From positions 2,459,001 to 2,523,000 of the forward strand of contig NZ_CP102268.1 of NCBI RefSeq assembly GCF_025148285.1: DNA of 64,000 nucleotides. The letters run 5' to 3'. The notes below the pieces were generated by a model. That model was not told the origin of the DNA. It did no database searches and was given only the letters and a program-made list of their open reading frames with translations. Position 1 is the stretch's first letter, and every line of letters begins with the position of its first letter. Shown here piece after piece: positions 44,237-53,112 of this stretch. Source of the stretch: Marvinbryantia formatexigens DSM 14469 (GTDB lineage Bacteria; Bacillota; Clostridia; Lachnospirales; Lachnospiraceae). The translations under genes and the position numbers were made by a program.

Positions 44237-44312
44237 GTGAGCAAATCCCATTCGCGGAGCGAATTTTAAATGGATTTGTGAATGTTACTGTGAACGACGT
44301 GAACAGTAGCAC
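44237..44312. repeat. REP-like two-hairpin element, copy 2
   Basis: Same two-hairpin layout as 33131-33206 with scattered base changes; several changes keep pairing (for example TTCGC-GGA-GCGAA). It lies between the TetR gene and the aldo/keto reductase gene. A partial relative is seen at 43576-43605. Confidence 0.75.
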
Positions 44313-44417
44313 TTTTTCCTTACAGTTCCTGCCGCCGGAAGCATACAATTCTTGCAAATGCTATCCGGAAATGTTAAAATGAAAAAGCAATGTTATTTCA
44401 GAAAGGATGGTCGGATT

Positions 44418-45416
44418 ATGTATACAGCATCGCCCGGACGTTACCAGTCCATGCCTTATCACCGCTGCGGAAACAGTGGGCTGAAGCTGCCGGCAATATC
44501 GCTGGGGCTGTGGCACAATTTTGGCGACACGGCTTCTTATGATAATATGAAGCAGCTCTGTTTTACCGCATTTGATAATGGGATTACTCATTTTGACCTG
44601 GCAAATAATTACGGTCCTGCTCCGGGCAGCGCGGAGAGCAATTTCGGACGTATTCTGAAAGAAAATTTCACGGCTTACCGCGACGAGCTGATTATCAGCA
44701 CAAAGGCGGGGTACGATATGTGGGAAGGACCTTACGGAAACTGGGGAAGCCGCAAATATCTGCTGGCGAGTCTGGATGCGAGCCTCAGGCGCATGGGACT
44801 GGAGTATGTGGATATTTTCTATCATCACCGCATGGACCCCGGCACCCCGCTGGAAGAGACGATGGGAGCGCTCGCCCAGGCTGTTTTTTCCGGCAAAGCG
44901 CTGTATGCGGGGCTTTCTAACTATGACGGGGAAACGCTGGAGCGCGCATCCGCGATTTTGACGGAGCTGCACTGTCCGTTTATCATCAATCAGAACCGGT
45001 ATTCCATTCTGGACAGGACGATTGAGCAGAACGGATTAAAGGAGACGTCAGCCAGACTGGGAAAGGGAATCATTGCTTTCAGTCCGCTGGCGCAGGGGAT
45101 GCTCACCGGCAAATATCTGAACGGAATCCCGGCGGACAGCCGTATCCGGACAGACGGGCGGTTCCTTGGGGAAGCGGCGCTCACAGAGGAGCGGATGTCG
45201 CAGATACGGAAGCTGAACGCAGTGGCAGAGGAGAGAGGGCAGAGCCTTACGGAAATGGCGCTTAGCTGGATTCTGCGCGACGGCATTGTGACCAGCGTTC
45301 TTATCGGCGCATCCAGACCGGCGCAGATTCTGGAAAATATCCGCGCCGTGCAGAATACGTCATTTACGGAGGAAGAGCTGCGCAGGATAGATGGGACGAT
45401 TGGAGACAGAGGATGA
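44418..45416 (+). CDS. Aldo/keto reductase, YghZ-like (L-glyceraldehyde 3-phosphate reductase type)
   Basis: 332 residues. It follows the YghZ/Kv-beta pattern: SLGLWHNFGDTASYDNMK, THFDLANNYGPAPGSAE with the catalytic Asp/Tyr, LIISTKAGYDMWEGPYG, and the C-terminal cofactor segment SVLIGASRPAQILEN. YghZ of E. coli reduces L-glyceraldehyde 3-phosphate and methylglyoxal with NADPH. AAAGGA is 10 nt before ATG 44418. It overlaps the next gene by ATGA, so they form an operon. Confidence 0.9.
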   Translation: MYTASPGRYQSMPYHRCGNSGLKLPAISLGLWHNFGDTASYDNMKQLCFTAFDNGITHFDLANNYGPAPGSAESNFGRILKENFTAYRDELIISTKAGYDMWEGPYGNWGSRKYLLASLDASLRRMGLEYVDIFYHHRMDPGTPLEETMGALAQAVFSGKALYAGLSNYDGETLERASAILTELHCPFIINQNRYSILDRTIEQNGLKETSARLGKGIIAFSPLAQGMLTGKYLNGIPADSRIRTDGRFLGEAALTEERMSQIRKLNAVAEERGQSLTEMALSWILRDGIVTSVLIGASRPAQILENIRAVQNTSFTEEELRRIDGTIGDRG

Positions 45417-47548
45417 AATCATATACGCATAAATATACGCCGGAGTATCCGATCTCGGTAAGACCGATGGGGGAAATCGCCGGATTTCCGGTGCGTCCGG
45501 GCTCTTTTGAGATGAACGGAGCGACTGCGCTGCCGGTCGGCGTAAACTTTACCATTCATACACACGACGGCACTTCGGCGGAGCTTCTGCTGTTCCATAA
45601 GGGCGAGGACGAGCCCTATGCGGTGCTGCCGTTTCCGGAGGAATACAAAATCGGGGATGTGTATTCGATGGTCGTATTCGGGCTGGATATTGAAAAATTT
45701 GAATATGCCTACCGCATCGACGGTCCGTACCAGCCGGAAAAGGGGCTGCTGTTTGATAAAAACAAGATTCTGCTCGACCCGTATGCGCGTGCCGTCACCG
45801 GGCAGGGCGTATGGGGATGCCCAAGTGAGAACCACTACCATGCCCGTGTCGTAAAGGACGTTTTCGACTGGGGCGAGATGCGTCAGTCAGACCGGGAAAT
45901 GAGCGATCTGATTATTTACGAACTGCATGTGCGGGGATTTACGAAGCACGAATCCTCCGGCGTGGAGCACAAGGGCACCTTTGCCGGACTGCGCGAGAAA
46001 ATACCGTATCTGAAGCAGCTTGGCATTAACGCGGTAGAGCTGATGCCTATTTTCGAATTTGACGAGACTATGTCGGTACGGGAAGTGGATGGAAAACGTC
46101 TGCTGGATTACTGGGGATATAATACGGTCAGCTTTTTTGCGCCGAACAGCAGCTACGCGTCGACCACGGAATACAACCGGGAGGGCACGGAGCTGAAGGA
46201 GCTTATCCGGGATCTGCACAACAACGGCATTGAGGTGATTCTGGACGTCGTGTTCAACCATACGGCGGAGGGAAACGAACAGGGACCGTCCTTTTCCTTC
46301 AAGGGTTTTGACAATAAGGTGTATTATATGCTGACGCCGGACGGAAATTATTATAACTTCAGCGGCTGCGGCAATACGCTGAACTGCAATCATCCGATTG
46401 TGCGGCAGATGATTCTGGAATGTCTCCGTTACTGGACGATCAGCTACCGCGTGGACGGCTTCCGGTTTGACCTTGCAAGCATTCTGGGAAGACGGGAGGA
46501 CGGTTCGCCGATGAACAATCCGCCGCTTCTTGAGCTGCTTGCGAATGACCCGGTGCTCAGCAATGTCAAGCTGATTGCGGAGGCGTGGGATGCGGGCGGC
46601 ATGTACCAGGTGGGAAGCTTTCCGGCAAGCTGCCGGTGGGCGGAGTGGAACGGCAGATACCGCGATTCCATCCGCGGCTTTCTGAAGGGAGACTGCTGGG
46701 AGTGTGAGACGGCAGCCTGGAGCATCTGCGGTTCCGGCGATTTATATGGCGGATTTTATCAGGAGCACAACGGCCGCTATGCCGGCTATAACTCCTGCAT
46801 CAATTTTCTTACCTGCCATGACGGTTTTACACTGTACGATTTGTATGCTTACAATGAAAAGCACAATGAGGGCAACGGCTGGGGCAACACCGACGGCAGC
46901 AATGATAACCGGAGCTGGAACTGCGGGGCGGAGGGAGAGACGGACGACCAGGCGGTGCTGGATCTGCGCTTCCGGATGATACGAAATGCCTGCGCCGTGC
47001 TGATGTGCAGCCGGGGAACGCCGATGTTTCTGGCGGGTGATGAATTTGGCAATACGCAGTATGGAAACAATAATGCATACTGCCAGGACAATGAAATTTC
47101 GTGGCTCGACTGGAGCCTTCTGGAGAAGAACCGGGACCTTTTTGAATTTTTCTGCTTTATGACGCATTACCGGCAGGAGCACACGGTCATCAGCCGGAAG
47201 CTGCCGGATGCTGTCTGCGGGATGATGGCGATGCATACGCACGAGACGGATGCGGATAAGGAAACTGTTCTGAATAATGACAGGGCATTCGGCGTCTGTT
47301 TTGCGGGCTATGACCGCAAAAAGGGCGGGGATGATATTGTTTATGTGGCGCTGAACACATACTGGGAGGACGTGACGATCACGCTCCCGAAGATAGGCAG
47401 CAACCGGGGCTTCTGGTATCTGAGCGTGAATACCGCCGGCGACGGAAGAGGCCGCTATTTTTACCGGAAAGAGGAAGAGGTAAGGATTAATCACGAGTTT
47501 GTTATGCGTCCGCGGTCTGTGGCTGTTTTTACGGGAAGGACGCTGTAA
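45413..47548 (+). CDS. glgX: Glycogen debranching enzyme, GlgX/isoamylase type
   Basis: 711 residues, GH13. An N-terminal CBM48 domain (about residues 35-130, with FEYAYRIDGPYQPEKG) precedes the catalytic barrel: DVVFNHTAEG, GFRFDLAS (nucleophile Asp), IAEAWDAGG (acid/base Glu) and NFLTCHDGFTL (third Asp region). It splits alpha-1,6 branches in glycogen or limit dextrins in the cytoplasm. Translation is coupled to the aldo/keto reductase. It complements malQ and the importer at 26-31 kb, though at a different locus. Confidence 0.93.
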   Translation: MKSYTHKYTPEYPISVRPMGEIAGFPVRPGSFEMNGATALPVGVNFTIHTHDGTSAELLLFHKGEDEPYAVLPFPEEYKIGDVYSMVVFGLDIEKFEYAYRIDGPYQPEKGLLFDKNKILLDPYARAVTGQGVWGCPSENHYHARVVKDVFDWGEMRQSDREMSDLIIYELHVRGFTKHESSGVEHKGTFAGLREKIPYLKQLGINAVELMPIFEFDETMSVREVDGKRLLDYWGYNTVSFFAPNSSYASTTEYNREGTELKELIRDLHNNGIEVILDVVFNHTAEGNEQGPSFSFKGFDNKVYYMLTPDGNYYNFSGCGNTLNCNHPIVRQMILECLRYWTISYRVDGFRFDLASILGRREDGSPMNNPPLLELLANDPVLSNVKLIAEAWDAGGMYQVGSFPASCRWAEWNGRYRDSIRGFLKGDCWECETAAWSICGSGDLYGGFYQEHNGRYAGYNSCINFLTCHDGFTLYDLYAYNEKHNEGNGWGNTDGSNDNRSWNCGAEGETDDQAVLDLRFRMIRNACAVLMCSRGTPMFLAGDEFGNTQYGNNNAYCQDNEISWLDWSLLEKNRDLFEFFCFMTHYRQEHTVISRKLPDAVCGMMAMHTHETDADKETVLNNDRAFGVCFAGYDRKKGGDDIVYVALNTYWEDVTITLPKIGSNRGFWYLSVNTAGDGRGRYFYRKEEEVRINHEFVMRPRSVAVFTGRTL

Positions 47549-47580
47549 AATTAAAAGGAAAGAAAAGGGAGGAACATTTT

Positions 47581-49104
47581 ATGAGAGGTGTTGAAACACG
47601 AATCAGGGAAATCCGTCACCGGATTTTCCGCGAAGTAGCGCGCATGGCGTACCATACCGAGTGGTCGGTGGAGAAGAGAATCGAGGAGCTGCCATACGAG
47701 ATTATTCCGGGGGAAGTCGGCAATTTCCGGAACGACGTATTCCTGGAGCGTGCTATTGTGGGGGAGCGTCTGCGTCTTGCGATGGGACTTCCGTACCGCA
47801 GTGCGGCGGAGCATGCGCCGCTGTCGGATAATATTTCGGCGGCGGACAAGGCGGAGACGTATTATACGCCGCCTCTTATCAACATTATTAAATTTGCCTG
47901 CAACGCCTGCCATGAAAAGCGCGTGTTTGTGACGGACGGCTGCCGCGGCTGCCTTGCGCATCCCTGCGTGGAGGTCTGCCCGAAGGGGGCTGTGACGCTG
48001 GAGCGCACCAACGGGCGCTCGGTGATTGACCAGGACAAGTGTATCAAGTGCGGAAGATGCGCGGATGTGTGTTCCTATCACGCTATCATTGTGCAGGAGC
48101 GTCCGTGTGCGGCGGCGTGCGGTATGGATGCCATCCACACAGATGCAAACGGAAAGGCGGATATTGATTACGAAAAATGCGTATCCTGCGGCATGTGTCT
48201 GGTGAACTGTCCGTTCGGAGCGATTGCGGACAAGTCGCAGATTTTCCAGGTAATCCGTGCGATCCAGACCGGCGAGCGTGTTTATGCGGCGGTTGCGCCC
48301 GCGTTTGTCGGACAGTTTGGACCGAAGGTAACGCCGGGCAGACTGCGTGCGGCGATGAAGGAGCTTGGCTTTGCGGATGTCTTTGAGGTGGCGATCGGAG
48401 CGGATATCTGCGCGGTGCAGGAGGCGGAGGACTTTGTAAATGAGGTTCCCGAAAAGCTGCCGTTTATGGCGACCTCGTGCTGTCCGGCGTGGTCCACGAT
48501 GGCGAAGAAGCTGTTCCCGAAGCATGCAAACTGCGTTTCGATGGCGCTCACCCCGATGACGCTGACCGCGCGTCTGATCAAGAATCAGAACGAGCGCGCG
48601 AAGGTCGTATTTATCGGACCGTGCGCGGCGAAAAAGCTGGAGGCTATGCGCAGCGATATCCGCAGTGATGTGGATTTTGTGCTTACCTTTGAGGAGATGG
48701 CGGGCATCTTTGACGCGAAGCATATTGATATCGAAACGATTCCGGAGGACCCGGAGGGCGTCAACGACGCTTCCACAGACGGACGTAATTTTGCGGTATC
48801 CGGCGGTGTGGCGCAGTCGGTTGTAAACGTAATCAAAGAAAAGTACCCGGATAAGGAAATTAAGATTGCAAATGCGGAAGGTCTGAAGGATTGCCGCAAG
48901 CTGCTCACAATGGCAACGAAGGGCAAATATAACGGCTATCTGCTGGAGGGTATGGCGTGTCCGGGCGGATGCGTGGCAGGAGCCGGAACCATGCAGCCTA
49001 TTAAAAAATCACAGACGGCAGTAAATCTTTATGCTTCAAAAGCAAACCATAAGACGTCAAGCGAGACAGAAGCGGTCAAGGAGCTGGAGAAGCTGGTAGA
49101 TTAA
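47581..49104 (+). CDS. Monomeric [FeFe] hydrogenase, group B-like
   Basis: 507 residues. The N-terminal part has ferredoxin-like [4Fe-4S] motifs: CNACHEKRVFVTDGCRGC then CVEVCPKG, CIKCGRCADVCSY, and CVSCGMCLVNCPFG (quoted in pieces as seen). The H-cluster domain has TSCCPAW, GPCAAKK and EGMACPGGC, the three H-cluster motifs in the group B form (the third one followed by VAGAG). Group A enzymes carry a different second motif, MPCxxK. It presumably evolves hydrogen or senses it, with ferredoxin as partner. No maturases (HydEFG) lie in the window. AGGGAGGAACATTTT precedes ATG 47581. Confidence 0.93.
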   Translation: MRGVETRIREIRHRIFREVARMAYHTEWSVEKRIEELPYEIIPGEVGNFRNDVFLERAIVGERLRLAMGLPYRSAAEHAPLSDNISAADKAETYYTPPLINIIKFACNACHEKRVFVTDGCRGCLAHPCVEVCPKGAVTLERTNGRSVIDQDKCIKCGRCADVCSYHAIIVQERPCAAACGMDAIHTDANGKADIDYEKCVSCGMCLVNCPFGAIADKSQIFQVIRAIQTGERVYAAVAPAFVGQFGPKVTPGRLRAAMKELGFADVFEVAIGADICAVQEAEDFVNEVPEKLPFMATSCCPAWSTMAKKLFPKHANCVSMALTPMTLTARLIKNQNERAKVVFIGPCAAKKLEAMRSDIRSDVDFVLTFEEMAGIFDAKHIDIETIPEDPEGVNDASTDGRNFAVSGGVAQSVVNVIKEKYPDKEIKIANAEGLKDCRKLLTMATKGKYNGYLLEGMACPGGCVAGAGTMQPIKKSQTAVNLYASKANHKTSSETEAVKELEKLVD

Positions 49105-49137
49105 AAAGAAAAATTTAAGAAGAAATATACAGGCATG

Positions 49138-49183
49138 ATAAAGAGCCACCCGATAACTGATTTCTTATCGAATGGCTCTTTAT
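49138..49183. terminator. Bidirectional terminator between hydrogenase gene and minus-strand RNA
   Basis: ATAAAGAGCCA-ccc-GATAA pairs with TTATC-gaa-TGGCTCTTTAT around a short loop. It follows the hydrogenase stop by 34 nt and would also end the leftward transcript from 49804. Confidence 0.8.
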
Positions 49184-49804
49184 GAATTTGAGACTTCCAT
49201 TGGACTGTACCTTCTCTTTCTGAGATTTTTCCTTTGGCGTTTTCGATTTTATCCTTTTATGAATCTGCTTTTTATACGTTTGTTTTTCCTGTATTCGCAG
49301 ATTTTATTTTTCATAACTCAGATAAAATCTTTTCTATGGTATTTTTTTAAAAGGTTTTGTTCCTTTATTATTTAAAGAATGTCCTCCTTTTATTTTCTGG
49401 GAAACCGGATTCCTTTTCCACTTCTTTCTGTATGCTAAAGATTAATTTTTATTTCCAGAAAAACCGGCTTTTTTAAAATCTGCATTTCCACTTAGGAAAC
49501 GAATCTTTTTCGAAGTACACTTTTTCTTTTTTTAAAACCAACCTTTTTCTGAGATTCTGCTTTCTGTGAAATCCACTTCCCATTTAAAGCTTTCTCTTTT
49601 AGAGAGTTCTTTAATTTTTAAAGGATTCTCTTCTTTAATTTTCTTTTTTTAAAAGGTTTTTATCCTTTGTCATTTATTTTTTTGAAAGGTTTGTTTCCTT
49701 TTCCGGTTCGTTTTTTTAAAAGGTCGATTTCCTTTTTGAGGGTGTTACTTTAAGTTTTCGGTGGTCCGTCCTCCTTATCTGTTGTTTTTGTATTTGTTTT
49801 TGTT
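49184..49804 (-). ncRNA. Candidate purine-rich noncoding RNA
   Basis: This stretch is extremely purine-rich on the minus strand and has no supported frame on either strand. A consensus promoter (49811-49839, minus) lies at its upstream end, a terminator (49946-49982) isolates it from the antiporter gene, and another (49138-49183) ends it. Inside are at least four 25-nt modules, at 49342-49366, 49644-49668, 49677-49701 and 49711-49735, of the form AAAGGA-N6-CCTTTT/C-A6-7; the last three are spaced 33-34 nt apart. AAGGAGGAC occurs twice without a following start codon. The layout suggests an RNA of about 620-665 nt. No known family is recognised. Confidence 0.6.
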
Positions 49805-49810
49805 GAGATT

Positions 49811-49839
49811 ATAATAACAGATAAAGAATGGTTTGTCAA
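49811..49839 (-). promoter_or_regulatory. Consensus promoter of the purine-rich RNA
   Basis: On the minus strand TTGACA, 17-nt spacer, TATTAT (with an overlapping TATAAT just downstream). The expected start is near 49804. Confidence 0.8.
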
Positions 49840-49945
49840 CAGGAAAATTGAAAAAAATTAAAAAAAGTTTTTGAAGACAGATTAGAGTGACGGAATTGCA
49901 TAAATTATCAGAAAATATTAAAAAGTACGGAATATAAAAATAGTT

Positions 49946-49982
49946 ATAAAAATTCCTTCGGCGTGTCATGCGCCGAAGGATT
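49946..49982 (-). terminator. Terminator of the antiporter gene
   Basis: On the minus strand TCCTTCGGCG pairs with CGCCGAAGGA around a 7-nt loop, followed by ATTTTTATAA. Confidence 0.85.
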
Positions 49983-50008
49983 CTGAGAAATGAACCTCTG
50001 CCGGTTTC

Positions 50009-50950
50009 TTATAAAAAGCTATATACACAGTATCCCGCATAAATCAGCAGCAGCGCAAGTCCCTGCAGGCGGTAGCCGCGTTTCTTTACGAAGAACGGCA
50101 CCGTGAGCACCAGCATGACAGCCATTGAAACTGGCACATCGATGAAGGTGGTCTGACGATCTACCGCAAAGCCGGAGATAGTGGAGGGAATGCCGATGAC
50201 AAGCAGCAGGTTTAAAAGGTTTGCGCCGAGCACGTTCCCCAACCCCAGGCTGGCATAGCCTTTGATGAGGGAGGTGATGGTGGTGACGAGCTCCGGCAGT
50301 GAAGTGCCGAGCGCAATAAAGGTGACAGCAATCACGCGCTCCGGTACGCCCAGATTTTCGGCAATGATGGTACCGTTGTCTACCAGCAGCCTTGCGCCGA
50401 TAAACAGGGCAATGGCAAAAAATACCAGCATGAGCAGCGCTGTGGGCAGCGGGGTGTCATCCTCCTCCTGTTTCTGCAGGGATGCTTCCGCAGAACCACT
50501 TCCGGCAATCCGTATGTAGCCGATTGTGTAAATCACAAAGCCGGCCAGCAGGATAATCCCGGTCAGACGGGAAACGCCGCCGGTAAAATACTGCACAGCG
50601 AACAGGAAGATGCTGAACAGGAAAAACAGCCCCACGTTCCAGGTAAAGGACTTTTTGTCGATGCCCCTGGAGGGACGGCAGAGCTGGCTGATGCCGGCAA
50701 TCAGCGCCGTGTTGCAGATAATGGAGCCGTATGCATTTCCGGTGCAGATGGAGGCGGAGCCGTTAAGCGCGGCGGTAGTAGACACGAGCACTTCCGGAAG
50801 GGTAGTGCCGATGCTGACAATAGTTGCGCCGACCAGGATTTCGGACATGCCGAGCCGTTTCGCAACGATGACCGCGTTATCGACAAATTTGTCGCCGCCG
50901 ATGCAGATGATTGCCAGACCGAGAATAAACAGTATAACGGGAATAAGCAT
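50009..50950 (-). CDS. Calcium/cation:sodium antiporter (CaCA family, YrbG type)
   Basis: 313 residues with about ten membrane helices in two inverted halves. The alpha repeats contain VGATIVSIGTTLPEVLVS, GNAYGSIICN and, in the second half, IALGTSLPELVTTITS and GNVLGANLLN. It exchanges Ca2+ (or Na+/K+) across the membrane. ATG 50950 follows GAGGAATCCACC; the 55-residue upstream extension of the frame is not supported. A single-gene unit. Confidence 0.93.
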   Translation of the reverse strand: MLIPVILFILGLAIICIGGDKFVDNAVIVAKRLGMSEILVGATIVSIGTTLPEVLVSTTAALNGSASICTGNAYGSIICNTALIAGISQLCRPSRGIDKKSFTWNVGLFFLFSIFLFAVQYFTGGVSRLTGIILLAGFVIYTIGYIRIAGSGSAEASLQKQEEDDTPLPTALLMLVFFAIALFIGARLLVDNGTIIAENLGVPERVIAVTFIALGTSLPELVTTITSLIKGYASLGLGNVLGANLLNLLLVIGIPSTISGFAVDRQTTFIDVPVSMAVMLVLTVPFFVKKRGYRLQGLALLLIYAGYCVYSFL

Positions 50951-51119
50951 GGTGGATTCCTCTTTTCTTTTTTTAATAAAATTGCCTGCGGCTCTGAAAT
51001 GGACAGACCGCAGGAATACCTTGTTTATTATAATAAGAAACGTATATTTTTGCAAGGGCTTCCGGGGTAAAATGTTTGTAAACGTTTGTAAAAAATAGAC
51101 AAAAACAAAAGGCAAATTT

Positions 51120-51137
51120 CTACTGGTATACTAGTAG
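51120..51137 (+). promoter_or_regulatory. GntR-type operator upstream of uxuA
   Basis: CTACTGGTATACTAGTAG is a near-perfect palindrome with the GTATAC centre typical of FCD-type GntR operators. It lies about 104 nt before uxuA, whose operon ends with a GntR gene. A weak promoter (TTGTGG-16-TATGGT) follows at 51142-51169. Confidence 0.65.
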
Positions 51138-51240
51138 ACAGTTGTGGACAGACAGGGAAGCAGTATGGTAAACTGATAGTATCAAACAGCAGTTGTTCAG
51201 AACGGCTGCGGAAAAATTACTGGAAAAGGAGAAAATAACT

Positions 51241-52323
51241 ATGAAAATGACATTTCGCTGGTATGGCGAGGGACGCGACAACATCACGCTGAAGCAGATC
51301 AGACAGATTCCGGGGATGTCCGGACTGATGGGTGTGCTGGATGAGAAGGCTGCAGGAGAAGTCTGGGAAGAGGACGAGATCAAGGCTTATGTTGAGCATG
51401 TACATGAGGCTGGTCTTGAGTGCGAGGTTATCGAGAGTGTAAACGTACACGAGGATATCAAGATGGGACTTCCCACCAGAGACAAGTATATCGAAAATTA
51501 CTGCACCACCATCCGCAATCTTGCAAAATACGGCGTAAAGGTAATTGTTTACAATTTCATGCCGGTATTTGACTGGCTGCGCACCGACCTGGCCCGCGTG
51601 ATTCCGGAGGATGGCTCCAACAGTCTGTATTTCGATGAAAAAGAGCTGGGCGACATGACGCCGGTTGACATCGTGCGCAAGACGATCGAGGACTGCAACG
51701 GATTTTCTCTTCCGGGCTGGGAGCCGGAGCGTCTGGCGGAGCTGGAGACTACGCTGAAGCGTTACGAGTCCATCACGCCGGATGATCTGAGAGCAAATTA
51801 CAAATATTTCCTGGACGGCATTATTCCGACCTGTGAGGAGTGCGGCGTGGTAATGGCATGTCATCCGGACGACCCGGCATGGCCGATTTTCGGTCTTCCG
51901 AGAATTGCTCACAGCCAGGAGGACTATGATAAGATTGTCGCTCTGCATGATTCACCGTGCAACACGCTCTGCCTGTGCACCGGTTCTCTGGGTTCCAATC
52001 CGGACAACGATATCCCGGCAATCATCCGTCACTTCGGCGAGATGAACCGCATCGGCTGTCTGCACGTGCGCAACGTAAAATACCTTGGCTACCACAAATT
52101 CCGCGAGGCGGCACATCTGTCCAGCGACGGAGACCTTGACCTGTACGAGATCATGAAGGCGGTATATGATACATGCCCGGATACCTACATCCGTCCGGAC
52201 CACGGCAGAATGATCTGGGACGAGGTCGGACGTCCGGGATACGGTCTGTATGACCGTGCACTCGGCGCTACCTACATCAACGGTCTGTGGGAAGCAATCT
52301 GCAAGGAAAATAAGAACAAATAA
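51241..52323 (+). CDS. uxuA: Mannonate dehydratase
   Basis: 360 residues. It starts [20 protein letters not shown], with [11 protein letters not shown], then [16 protein letters not shown] (metal-binding His/Asp) and HVRNVKY, all standard for UxuA. It dehydrates D-mannonate to 2-keto-3-deoxygluconate (KDG), needing Fe2+ or Mn2+. AAGGAG lies upstream of ATG 51241. It is joined to the GntR gene with no gap. Confidence 0.97.
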   Translation: MKMTFRWYGEGRDNITLKQIRQIPGMSGLMGVLDEKAAGEVWEEDEIKAYVEHVHEAGLECEVIESVNVHEDIKMGLPTRDKYIENYCTTIRNLAKYGVKVIVYNFMPVFDWLRTDLARVIPEDGSNSLYFDEKELGDMTPVDIVRKTIEDCNGFSLPGWEPERLAELETTLKRYESITPDDLRANYKYFLDGIIPTCEECGVVMACHPDDPAWPIFGLPRIAHSQEDYDKIVALHDSPCNTLCLCTGSLGSNPDNDIPAIIRHFGEMNRIGCLHVRNVKYLGYHKFREAAHLSSDGDLDLYEIMKAVYDTCPDTYIRPDHGRMIWDEVGRPGYGLYDRALGATYINGLWEAICKENKNK

Positions 52324-53001
52324 ATGCGTCTGCTGGAACGATATCCAAGGGAGAACGGAAGAGAATACGCGCTCCGCGTGATCAAAAATAATATCATCCG
52401 GCTGGAGCTTGCGCCGGGAAGCCGCGTCAGCGAGAAAAATCTTGCCGATGAAATGGGGCTTTCGCGCACGCCGGTGCGGGAGGCGCTGATCGAGCTTGCC
52501 AGGGGCGGAATCGTGGAAATTTATCCGCAGAGAGGCAGCGTGGTGTCGCTGATCGACTACTCGCTGGTGGAGGAGGCGCGCTTTATGCGCGGCGTCATGG
52601 AAAATGCGGTGATAAAGCTTGTCTGCGAAATGGCTTCGCCGGCGGATATTTTAAAGCTGGGGGAAAATCTGAAGCTGCAGGAATTTTATCTGGACAGCGC
52701 GGATAATGGCAGGCTGATGGAGCTGGATGACGAATTCCATAAGCTTTTGTTTGATATCGCGCAGAAGAGCCGGAGCTATCTGCTGATGCAGAATCTGACG
52801 CTGCATTTTGACCGTGTGCGCAACATGGCGCTCTCGGCGGTGAAGGAGCTGAAAATCGTGCAGGACCATCAGGCAATCGTGGAAGCCGTCCGCAGACACG
52901 ATGCCGCGGAGGCGGGTGCTCTGATGGAGACGCATCTGTCCCGGTACCGGATAGACGAGGAAGCAATCCGCCGGAAATATGATGCAAAATTTTTTAAGTG
53001 A
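52324..53001 (+). CDS. GntR-family regulator (FCD type), probable UxuR-like
   Basis: 225 residues. The winged helix has EYALRVIKNNIIRLELAPGS, VSEKNLADEMGLSRTPVREAL and IVEIYPQRGS; the C-terminal FCD domain has the metal-binding pattern around ELDDEFHKLLF and the helix DHQAIVEAVRRHDAAEA. ATG 52324 follows the uxuA stop directly, so translation is coupled. Probably represses the uxuA operon through 51120-51137 and responds to a hexuronate intermediate. Confidence 0.9.
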   Translation: MRLLERYPRENGREYALRVIKNNIIRLELAPGSRVSEKNLADEMGLSRTPVREALIELARGGIVEIYPQRGSVVSLIDYSLVEEARFMRGVMENAVIKLVCEMASPADILKLGENLKLQEFYLDSADNGRLMELDDEFHKLLFDIAQKSRSYLLMQNLTLHFDRVRNMALSAVKELKIVQDHQAIVEAVRRHDAAEAGALMETHLSRYRIDEEAIRRKYDAKFFK

Positions 53002-53060
53002 CATTACAGCTTCCGGGTGCGCAGCAACCGGAAGGCATCAGGAAAACAGATATTTTAAAT

Positions 53061-53086
53061 GGGACTGCTCAGGCAGTCCCGTTTTT
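53061..53086 (+). terminator. Rho-independent terminator of uxuA-gntR
   Basis: GGGACTGC-TCAG-GCAGTCCC followed by GTTTTT, between the gntR stop and the MerR gene. Confidence 0.9.
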
Positions 53087-53112
53087 GAAACGTGGAAAAA
53101 GGAGGCGGCGGG

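Noticed and set aside
47551-48723. 390-codon minus-strand frame
   Set aside because: Antisense to the hydrogenase gene; Arg/His-rich, without recognisable features.
49172-49375. 67-residue hydrophobic plus-strand frame
   Set aside because: The Phe/Leu-rich product follows from the T-rich plus strand of the candidate RNA region; no ribosome site, and it begins inside a terminator hairpin.
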